Positions 34,101 to 40,575 of a stretch of DNA of 40,575 bases are shown in pieces. Source of the stretch: Herminiimonas sp. (GTDB lineage: Bacteria; Pseudomonadota; Gammaproteobacteria; Burkholderiales; Burkholderiaceae_D); assembly GCA_014377845.1 (NCBI GenBank), contig JACMOV010000047.1, positions 1-40,575 of the forward strand, read 5' to 3'. Position numbers and translations under genes: made by a program. Position 1 is the stretch's first letter. Each line of letters opens with the position of its first letter. The notes below the pieces were generated by a model. The model was given only the letters and a program-made list of their open reading frames with translations. It ran no database searches and was not told the DNA's origin.

Positions 34101-35093
34101 ATGTCGACCCAACTCTTCCCCGAACCATTCAGCGCGGCGCGCTTCATCAAGGAAATCGGCCGCGGCAAGGACGGCGCGCGCGACCTGTCGCGGGCCGATG
34201 CCGCGCTGCTGTACCAGGCCATGCTCGAGCGCCGGGTGTCTGATCTCGAACTCGGCGCGATCCTGTTGTCCATGCGGATCAAGGGCGAATCGGTGGACGA
34301 GATCGCCGGTTTCATGGACGCCGCCGACGCCTCTTTCACACAGCTGCAGGCGCCGCCGGGCGACGCGATGCCGGTACTGATCCCGACCTACAACGGTGCG
34401 CGCAAGATGGCGAACCTGACGCCGCTGCTGGCGATGCTGCTTTCGCGCGAGGGCGTACCGGTGCTGGTGCATGGCGTGCTGACCGACCCCGGCCGGGTGA
34501 CGACGGCGGAGATCTTTGCCGCGCTCGGCTGGCCGCTGTCGGCGACCGCCGCCGATGCCGAGCGCATCCTGGCGGGCGGCACCCCGGCGTTCATCGCGAT
34601 CGACGATCTGGCGCCGCAGATCGCCGGCTTGCTGGCGCTGCGCAGGATATTGGGTGTGCGCAGTTCCACGCATACCCTCGTCAAGATCCTGCAACCGTTT
34701 GCCGGACCGGCACTGCGCCTGTCGTCCTATACGCATCCGGAATACCTGATCATGCTGGGCGCGTATTTTTCCACTGCTGCGCCAGTCGGGCGGGGCGATG
34801 CCTTCCTGATGCGCGGCACGGAAGGGGAGACGGTGGCCAATGCGCGGCGGGCGCAGCAGATCGACTGGTTTCACGAAGGGCAGCGCACGACGCTGGTGGA
34901 GAAGCAGGGCGTGGTCGATACCGCGCCCGACATGCCGCCCGAGCGCGATGCAGAGACCACGGCACGCTGGATCGAGCGCGTGCTGGAAGGTGCACATCCG
35001 GTGCCGGTCGCGATCGCCACGCAAGTCGCGCGTTGCGCCGCCATCGCGCGCGGCAAGTCGCCCGACCTTGGCGAACCGGTTTCTGTAAGCTGA
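34101..35093 (+). CDS. ybiB: YbiB/TrpD2-family protein
   Basis: A 330-residue protein with the anthranilate phosphoribosyltransferase (TrpD) fold: helical N-terminal domain (AALLYQAMLERRVSDLELGAILLSMRI) and the PTYNGARKMANLTPLLA region. E. coli YbiB binds nucleic acids rather than acting as a TrpD enzyme, and the substrate loops here are not those of TrpD. It follows nasA by 81 bp in the same direction. I recall TrpD2-type genes near nas clusters in other proteobacteria; the link is unexplained. Confidence 0.88.
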   Translation: MSTQLFPEPFSAARFIKEIGRGKDGARDLSRADAALLYQAMLERRVSDLELGAILLSMRIKGESVDEIAGFMDAADASFTQLQAPPGDAMPVLIPTYNGARKMANLTPLLAMLLSREGVPVLVHGVLTDPGRVTTAEIFAALGWPLSATAADAERILAGGTPAFIAIDDLAPQIAGLLALRRILGVRSSTHTLVKILQPFAGPALRLSSYTHPEYLIMLGAYFSTAAPVGRGDAFLMRGTEGETVANARRAQQIDWFHEGQRTTLVEKQGVVDTAPDMPPERDAETTARWIERVLEGAHPVPVAIATQVARCAAIARGKSPDLGEPVSVS

Positions 35094-35111
35094 GAGGCAT
35101 GGAATCACCCT

Positions 35112-35117
35112 TACAAT
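35112..35117 (+). promoter_or_regulatory. Candidate -10 element of the flavoprotein gene
   Basis: TACAAT (5/6 match) lies 26 nt before the preferred ATG at 35144, giving a leader of about 20 nt. No good -35 is visible. It favours the later start over the ATG at 35099, whose ribosome site is only one base away. Confidence 0.35.
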
Positions 35118-35143
35118 CACCGGTTTTTCAGACAGGTTATGCG

Positions 35144-36373
35144 ATGGCTAGCGAATTCGATGTCGCCGTGATCGGCGCCGGCGCGGCCGGGATGATGTGT
35201 GCGGCCGTCGCCGGCCAGCGCGGCCGCTCGGTGGTGCTGATCGATCATGCGACGCGGCTCGCGGAAAAGATCCGCATTTCCGGCGGCGGGCGCTGCAATT
35301 TCACCAATCTCGATACCGGCCCGGCCAACTTCCTGTCAGAGAATCCGCACTTCTGCAAGAGCGCGCTGTCGCGCTACACGCCACAGGATTTCCTCGGCCT
35401 GCTGAAGCGCCATCGCATCGCGTACCACGAGAAGCACAAGGGGCAGCTGTTCTGCGACCGCTCCGCAGAAGACATCATCACCATGCTCAAGGCCGAGTGC
35501 GATGCCGGGCGCGTGCAATGGCGCATGCCGTGCAAGGTGGCGGCGATTCGTGCCTCTGGGTCAGGCTTCGGCATCGACCTCGAATCGGTCACCGGCGATG
35601 GCGCGGCTGCGGCGTCGTCCGATTCGATCCGGGCCAAGAGCGTGGTGATCGCCACCGGCGGCCTGTCGATTCCGAAGATCGGCGCCACAGATTTCGCCTT
35701 CCGGATCGCAAAGCAGTTCGGCCTGGAGCTGGTCGAGCCGCGCCCGGCCCTGGTGCCGCTGACCTTCGATGACGCGGCCTGGCAACCCTTCGTGCCGCTG
35801 GCCGGCATCGCGCTCGAAGTCGATGTCGAAACGGGCAGCAAGAAAACCCGTGGCGCATTCAAGGAAGACCTGCTGTTCACGCATCGCGGCCTGTCGGGCC
35901 CGGCTGTGCTTCAGATTTCGAGTTTCTGGCAACCCGGCATTCCGCTCACGTTGAACCTGCTGCCCCAGCACGATCTGGCCGAGGAGCTGATCGCTTCCAA
36001 AGGGTCAATCAAGAAAAATCTCGGCAATCACCTGGCGCAATGGCTGCCAGCGCGGGTGGCGGAAGGCTGGCTCGCTGCCAATGGCTTCAAGGCCGACGCC
36101 CGCCCGGCCGACATGCCGGACCGCGAACTGCGGCGGCTCGGCCTGTCGCTCAACCAGTGGCAGGTGACGCCGAATGGCTCGGAAGGCTACCGCAAGGCCG
36201 AGGTCACGCGCGGCGGCGTCGATACCCGCGCGCTGTCGCAGCAGACCATGATGGCCAATGCCGTGCCTGGCCTGCATTTCATCGGCGAAGCGGTCGATGT
36301 CACCGGCTGGCTGGGCGGCTATAACTTCCAGTGGGCCTGGGCGTCGGGCGTGGCGGCCGGCCTGGCAGCCTGA
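35144..36373 (+). CDS. HI0933/BaiN-family NAD(P)/FAD-dependent oxidoreductase
   Basis: A 409-residue flavoprotein. It has the N-terminal FAD-binding GAGAAGMM motif after DVAVI, the family signature RISGGGRCNFTN, GGLSIPKIGATDFAF, and the C-terminal EAVDVTGWLGGYNFQWAWASG. Members are widespread and mostly uncharacterised; one clostridial homologue (BaiN) acts in bile-acid reduction, so the true substrate here is unknown. An ATG 45 nt upstream would add MESPLQSP. It is probably independent of the nitrate genes. Confidence 0.92.
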   Translation: MASEFDVAVIGAGAAGMMCAAVAGQRGRSVVLIDHATRLAEKIRISGGGRCNFTNLDTGPANFLSENPHFCKSALSRYTPQDFLGLLKRHRIAYHEKHKGQLFCDRSAEDIITMLKAECDAGRVQWRMPCKVAAIRASGSGFGIDLESVTGDGAAAASSDSIRAKSVVIATGGLSIPKIGATDFAFRIAKQFGLELVEPRPALVPLTFDDAAWQPFVPLAGIALEVDVETGSKKTRGAFKEDLLFTHRGLSGPAVLQISSFWQPGIPLTLNLLPQHDLAEELIASKGSIKKNLGNHLAQWLPARVAEGWLAANGFKADARPADMPDRELRRLGLSLNQWQVTPNGSEGYRKAEVTRGGVDTRALSQQTMMANAVPGLHFIGEAVDVTGWLGGYNFQWAWASGVAAGLAA

Positions 36374-36533
36374 GCCGGAATGGCCGGAAACGCGGCGTGT
36401 ATCAGGATGACAATGCGTCAACAGGATTGGAGTTTTTCCGCCAACCCATCATTTTAGGGCGCACGAAGCTTCCCTTCGGTAGTCAAACCTGCTATTGTCT
36501 TGTTCTCCCTGAAAACCGTAGGTTCGAGTTTAC

Positions 36534-36746
36534 ATGACCACCATTCGCCTTAAAGAAAACGAGCCGTTCGAAGTCGCAATGCGTCGCTTCAAGCGCACCA
36601 TCGAAAAAACCGGCCTCCTGACCGAATTGCGCGCACGCGAATTCTATGAAAAGCCAACCGCTGAGCGCAAGCGCAAGCTCGCCGCCGCGGTCAAGCGTCA
36701 TTACAAGCGTATCCGCAGCCAGCAGTTGCCGAAAAAACTGTTCTAA
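36534..36746 (+). CDS. rpsU: 30S ribosomal protein bS21
   Basis: A 70-residue basic protein with the bS21 features [20 protein letters not shown] and a Lys/Arg-rich C-terminus ending KKLF. It helps the 30S subunit engage the anti-Shine-Dalgarno region. It heads the conserved macromolecular-synthesis cluster. A hairpin terminator follows, so downstream genes may be expressed at lower level. Confidence 0.98.
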   Translation: MTTIRLKENEPFEVAMRRFKRTIEKTGLLTELRAREFYEKPTAERKRKLAAAVKRHYKRIRSQQLPKKLF

Positions 36747-36813
36747 AAGCTGTACCGCACAGGCTGTTCCGCGCCTCGCGCCACGGTCCGTGGCGTCACC
36801 GGATGACAGCAGT

Positions 36814-36848
36814 AAACCCGCTCCGGTGTTGGTCCGCAGCGGGTTTTG
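36814..36848 (+). terminator. Terminator after rpsU
   Basis: A 9-bp stem AAACCCGCT/AGCGGGTTT with a 15-nt loop runs into TTTT. It separates highly expressed rpsU from yqeY and dnaG, as the internal terminator does in the classical operon. Confidence 0.88.
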
Positions 36849-36899
36849 ACGTTTCTTAGGGCGTTTCGCACTGCCCCAACCTTTTCTACCGGAGTCAGC

Positions 36900-37352
36900 A
36901 TGCTTCTGAAAGACCAGATCACCGAGGACATGAAGGCGGCCATGCGGGCCAAGGAAGCCGTCAAGCTGGGCACGATCCGGCTGTTGACCGCGGCCATGAA
37001 GCAGAAGGAAGTCGACGAGCGCGTCGAGCTGACCGATGCGCTCGTGCTGGCGATCATCGAAAAAATGATCAAGCAGCGCAAGGATTCGATCCAGCAGTTC
37101 GAGGCCGGCGGCCGCCAGGACCTGGCCGATATCGAAAAAGCGGAACTGGCGATCCTGTCGGCCTACATGCCGGCATCGCTCTCGGAAGCCGAAATCAAGG
37201 CAACAGTGGCCGAAGCAGTGACCGCATCCGGCGCCGCCGGGCCGCAGGACATGGGCAAGGTCATGGCGATCGTCAAGCCGAAGCTGGCCGGCCGCGCCGA
37301 CATGACGGTGGTGTCGGCACTGGTCAAGGCCGCGCTGGTGCCGGCCGCCTGA
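36900..37352 (+). CDS. GatB/YqeY domain protein
   Basis: A 150-residue cytoplasmic protein with a YqeY fold (LKDQITEDMKAAMRAKE near the start; FEAGGRQDLADIEKAE and PQDMGKVMAIVKPKLAGRAD later). It resembles the tRNA-binding tail of GatB and may bind tRNA or help aminoacyl-tRNA handling, but the function is not established. GGAG precedes the ATG. Its place between rpsU and dnaG is conserved in many bacteria. Confidence 0.95.
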   Translation: MLLKDQITEDMKAAMRAKEAVKLGTIRLLTAAMKQKEVDERVELTDALVLAIIEKMIKQRKDSIQQFEAGGRQDLADIEKAELAILSAYMPASLSEAEIKATVAEAVTASGAAGPQDMGKVMAIVKPKLAGRADMTVVSALVKAALVPAA

Positions 37353-37405
37353 ACGGCGATCGAGCCAGCACCCGCCCCCCCGCCCGTACCTGACGCCGGA
37401 CCGAC

Positions 37406-39208
37406 GTGATCCCTGCATCCTTCATCCAGGATTTGCTGACGCGGGTCGACGTCGTCGACATCGTCGGCCGCTATGTGCAGCTGAAGAAGGGCGGCGCCAA
37501 CTTCATGGGCTTGTGCCCGTTTCATAACGAGAAGTCGCCCAGCTTCACGGTCAGTCCGACCAAGCAGTTCTATCACTGCTTCGGCTGCGGCGCGCATGGC
37601 ACCGCGATCGGCTTCCTGATCGAGTACTCGGGCATGGGTTTCGTCGAGGCGGTCAAGGACCTGGCCCAGAACGTCGGCATGATCGTCCCGGAAAACGAGG
37701 ATCGCCTGCCGCCGGCGCAGCGTGCCCAGGAGCAGGCCAAGACCCTGGCGCTGTCCGACGCCATGACCCGCGCCTGCGATTTCTACCGGGTGCAGTTGCG
37801 CGGTGCCGAGCGCGCCAAGCAGTACCTGATCGGGCGCGGTCTGACCGGCGAAATCGCGGCGCGCTTCGGTCTCGGCTATGCACCCGATGGCTGGGATGGC
37901 CTGCGTGGGGTGTTCCCCGAGTACGAATCGGCGGCGCTGGTCGAAGCCGGCCTGGTCATCGACCGCAGCGATGAAGACGGCGCGAACCGCAAGCGTTACG
38001 ACCGGTTCCGTGACCGCGTCATGTTCCCGATTCGTAATGTCAAGGGCCAGGTCATCGGTTTCGGCGGCCGCATTCTCGACAGCGGCGAGCCGAAATACTT
38101 GAATTCGCCGGAGACACCCTTATTTCAGAAGGGTAGCGAGTTATACGGCCTGTTCGAGGCGCGCCAGGCGATCCGGGAAGCCGGCTACGCACTGGTAACC
38201 GAGGGTTATATGGACGTGGTGGCGCTGGCGCAGCTGGGCTTTCCGCAGGTGGTCGCCACGCTGGGTACCGCCTGCACGGCGGTGCATGTGCAGAAGCTGC
38301 TGCGCCAGACGGACAACGTGATTTTCAGTTTCGACGGCGACAGCGCCGGACGCCGGGCGGCGCGGCGGGCGCTGGATGCCTGCCTGCAGTATGCAACCGA
38401 CGACAAGACGATCAAGTTCCTGTTCCTGCCGACCGAGCATGATCCCGACAGTTACATCCGGGCGCTCGGCACCGCAGCTTTCGAAAAGCAGGTACAGGAT
38501 GCAATGCCGCTGTCGCAGTTTCTGTTGAAAGAAGTCGCGGCCGACAATGATCTGGGCACGCCGGAAGGCCGGGCCAGGACCCAGTTCGATGCCAAGCCGC
38601 TGCTGCAGGCACTGCCGGCGACCAGCCTGCGGTTGCAGATCGTGCGCAGCCTGGCGTCGCTGACGCAGTCGACCGCCGCCGAGATCGAGGCGCTCTTCGA
38701 GCTGAAGCAACCGGTGGCGCGCACCAAGGCAGCGCCGCCGCGCGGCAAGCGCACCGCACCGGTCGACCTCGAGCGCCAGATCATGCGGTTGCTGGTCACG
38801 CATCCGGTGCTGGCCGTCGAGCTCGATGCGTCGGCGCTGGCGGCGGTCGGCCATTTCGCGCCGGACGGTGCGGCGATGCTGACGCAACTGGTCGAAGCCG
38901 GCCGGAGCCTGGGGCCGAACGCCAGTTTCGCCGCGCTGGCCGAGCGGCTGCGGGCCGACAACGGCGATTTCGATGCGCTCGTTGCCGAGGTTGCCGGCGA
39001 AGGCGAGAGCGACGTCGAGACAGCCCGGCTCGAACTTGCCGGCGCGGTGCGGCAGACGCGAATGAAATTGCTCAAGGCTGAAATGGAGCAACTCGTCGGT
39101 GCGGGACTTGGTACCGATACTGCCCGGGAGCGGTACCGTGAATTGACCGTCCAACAAGAGCAATTGCGGCGTCAGGCGGTCGCCGAAATAGCACAAAGGT
39201 CGTCATGA
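37406..39208 (+). CDS. dnaG: DNA primase DnaG
   Basis: A 600-residue primase that makes RNA primers at the replication fork. The zinc ribbon is Cys37-x2-His40 and Cys58-x2-Cys61 (LCPFHNEKSPSF, HCFGCG). The TOPRIM core has VTEGYMDVVAL and FSFDGDSAGRRA, and the C-terminal helical domain should bind DnaB. The start is GTG at 37406, which gives the standard N-terminus MIPASFIQDLL; only a GGA lies upstream. Confidence 0.97.
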   Translation: MIPASFIQDLLTRVDVVDIVGRYVQLKKGGANFMGLCPFHNEKSPSFTVSPTKQFYHCFGCGAHGTAIGFLIEYSGMGFVEAVKDLAQNVGMIVPENEDRLPPAQRAQEQAKTLALSDAMTRACDFYRVQLRGAERAKQYLIGRGLTGEIAARFGLGYAPDGWDGLRGVFPEYESAALVEAGLVIDRSDEDGANRKRYDRFRDRVMFPIRNVKGQVIGFGGRILDSGEPKYLNSPETPLFQKGSELYGLFEARQAIREAGYALVTEGYMDVVALAQLGFPQVVATLGTACTAVHVQKLLRQTDNVIFSFDGDSAGRRAARRALDACLQYATDDKTIKFLFLPTEHDPDSYIRALGTAAFEKQVQDAMPLSQFLLKEVAADNDLGTPEGRARTQFDAKPLLQALPATSLRLQIVRSLASLTQSTAAEIEALFELKQPVARTKAAPPRGKRTAPVDLERQIMRLLVTHPVLAVELDASALAAVGHFAPDGAAMLTQLVEAGRSLGPNASFAALAERLRADNGDFDALVAEVAGEGESDVETARLELAGAVRQTRMKLLKAEMEQLVGAGLGTDTARERYRELTVQQEQLRRQAVAEIAQRSS

Positions 39209-39242
39209 CAGGGCTTTCACGGGGCGGGAGCTTGCATGCCTG

Positions 39243-39251
39243 TGCTATACT
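39243..39251 (+). promoter_or_regulatory. Extended -10 promoter of rpoD
   Basis: TGCTATACT fits the extended -10 TGnTATAAT (hexamer 5/6). No -35 is seen at the normal distance, as is common for extended -10 promoters. The leader to the first rpoD ATG would be about 58 nt. Confidence 0.55.
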
Positions 39252-39315
39252 TAAAAGCTTTTGATTCAACACGTTACATGGTTTATTGGTCCGCTCCCAG
39301 TCGATTGTCGATCTC

Positions 39316-40575
39316 ATGGTTAATGCAATGAAGAAACCCGCAAAAGCTCCGCTGCCTTCCGCAAAACCAGCACGGCCGGCTGCCAGGCCCAGGGCTGCGA
39401 AAGCACCTGCGCCACCCGCGAGTAAAAAAAGCGTTCCTGTGAAAGCAACTGAAAAATCGGCGTCCGCCAAGCCGAAACCATCGGCTGAAAAGTCATCTAA
39501 TAAAGTCTCGGGCAAGGCGTCCGTGAATACCGCTGCAAAGCCGTCGTCGAACGCTTCCGCCAGATCGACGACGATGGCGGCGGCGAAGTCCGCAGTCCGG
39601 GCCGAGGCGAAATCGCCGGCCAGCGCGGTCGAATCGCCCAATACGTCTGCCAAACTGTCATCCGCGCAATTGAAAGTACCTGTGACCATCAAGAAATCCG
39701 AATCCAAGACAGTCCCGCAATCGGCAAAGCCGGAACGCAAGCCGGAAGCACCGCCAGAGAACAAGCCTGGCGTGAACGTGATGATCTCCGCCACCGTGAG
39801 CCAGACCACGGATGCGGCAACGCTGGCGGCGATCGACACGTCCAGCTATGTTTTGCCATCGATTAAGGTGCCCGGTCGTCGCGGCCGCAAGCCGAAGGAA
39901 TTCCAGCCGGAGAACGATGAAGTCGCCGCGCTGAACGCGGTCGAGCGTGCCGAACTCAAGGCGGTCGACAAGGCGAAGGCGAAGGATCGCAAGGCCAAGG
40001 AAAAGGCGCTGTTGAAGGATGCCTTCTCGTCCGACACCGAAGCCAGCGAAGAAGAGCTCGAGCGTCGTCGGCAGAAGCTCAAGACCCTGATCAAGCTGGG
40101 CAAGGAGCGTGGCTTCCTGACCTATTCCGAGATCAACGATCATCTCCCGGAAAACATCGTCGATCCGGAAGCGATCGAAGGCATCATCGGCACGTTCAAC
40201 GACATGGGCATCGCCGTCTACGAGCATGCACCGGACGCCGAGAGCCTGCTGCTGACGGACAACGTCGCCACGGTTGCCAGCGACGACGATGCCGAAGCCG
40301 CTGCCGAGGCCGCGCTGTCGACCGTCGACTCCGATTTCGGCCGCACCACCGACCCGGTCCGCATGTACATGCGCGAGATGGGCTCGGTCGAGCTGCTGAC
40401 CCGCGAAGGCGAGATCGAGATCGCCAAGCGGATCGAAGATGGCTTGAAGGACATGATCCAGGCAATCTCCGCCTGCCCGACGACGATCGCCGAGATCCTC
40501 GCCGCCGCCGACAAGATCCGCAATGACGAAATCAAGATCGACGAAATTGTCGACGGCCTGGTCGACATGAATGCA
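39316..40575 (+). CDS. rpoD: RNA polymerase sigma-70 factor RpoD (5' part)
   Basis: The first 420 codons of the housekeeping sigma factor; the window ends inside the gene. A long low-complexity Lys/Ala/Ser/Pro-rich extension (about 1-235) precedes region 1.1 (TLIKLGKERGFLTYSEINDHL, about 255-275) and region 1.2 (DPVRMYMREMGSVELLTREGE, about 350-370). The start is uncertain: ATG 39316 or 39328, or TTG 39286, none with a good ribosome site. The promoter-recognition regions 2-4 lie beyond the edge. Confidence 0.95.
   Translation, partial: MVNAMKKPAKAPLPSAKPARPAARPRAAKAPAPPASKKSVPVKATEKSASAKPKPSAEKSSNKVSGKASVNTAAKPSSNASARSTTMAAAKSAVRAEAKSPASAVESPNTSAKLSSAQLKVPVTIKKSESKTVPQSAKPERKPEAPPENKPGVNVMISATVSQTTDAATLAAIDTSSYVLPSIKVPGRRGRKPKEFQPENDEVAALNAVERAELKAVDKAKAKDRKAKEKALLKDAFSSDTEASEEELERRRQKLKTLIKLGKERGFLTYSEINDHLPENIVDPEAIEGIIGTFNDMGIAVYEHAPDAESLLLTDNVATVASDDDAEAAAEAALSTVDSDFGRTTDPVRMYMREMGSVELLTREGEIEIAKRIEDGLKDMIQAISACPTTIAEILAAADKIRNDEIKIDEIVDGLVDMNA

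Noticed and set aside
32115-35120. 1001-codon open frame on the minus strand opposite nasA and ybiB
   Set aside because: It lies opposite two well-supported genes, has Arg/His/Gln-rich content without motifs, and arises from GC-rich codon bias.

Overview
The window looks like chromosomal DNA of a GC-rich betaproteobacterium, order Burkholderiales, most likely family Oxalobacteraceae (Herbaspirillum/Noviherbaspirillum-like). I infer this from recognised gene families and local gene order (ogt-xerD-phasin, plsY-tsaD, rpsU-yqeY-dnaG-rpoD, tsaE-amiC near mutL-miaA), a polyhydroxyalkanoate phasin, a PEP-CTERM protein, and an endonuclease-type MutL. No search was possible, so the genus is a guess. 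There is no phage, insertion sequence, integron or CRISPR array.

Layout. Positions 1-9.7 kb hold housekeeping genes: tRNA-Met, miaA, mutL, a DedA membrane protein, a chemoreceptor behind a flagellar-type (sigma-28) promoter, amiC, tsaE, queG and an AEC-family transporter. From 9.7 to 11 kb there is a PEP-CTERM protein with a sigma-54-like promoter, and a small membrane protein. From 11.2 to 17 kb lies a C4-dicarboxylate module: a DctS/DctR-like two-component system divergent from a complete TRAP transporter (dctPQM). From 17.2 to 23.2 kb come ogt, xerD, a phasin with a well-formed promoter flanked by repeated motifs, a small charged protein, an EEP-fold hydrolase, a YbaK deacylase, plsY and tsaD.

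Positions 23.3-35.1 kb are a nitrate-assimilation island in three transcription units, each preceded by a sigma-54-type -24/-12 element: nrtA plus a 60-codon ORF; narK plus a fused PP2C phosphatase/Ser-Thr kinase (minus strand); and nirB, a 40-codon membrane-protein ORF, nirD, nasA and perhaps ybiB. NarK would import nitrate, NasA reduce it to nitrite, and NirBD reduce nitrite to ammonium. The sigma-54 elements and NtrC-like sites suggest control by nitrogen limitation. NrtA has no ABC permease or ATPase partner here. The window ends with a BaiN/HI0933-type flavoprotein and the macromolecular-synthesis cluster rpsU-yqeY-dnaG-rpoD, with rpoD cut by the window edge.

I see no wholly unknown multi-gene system. 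The best candidates for new biology are the tail-anchored kinase/phosphatase coupled to narK, the unannotated 40-residue membrane protein between nirB and nirD, the permease-less NrtA with its small downstream ORF, and the shared inverted-repeat motifs upstream of the phasin and nrtA.
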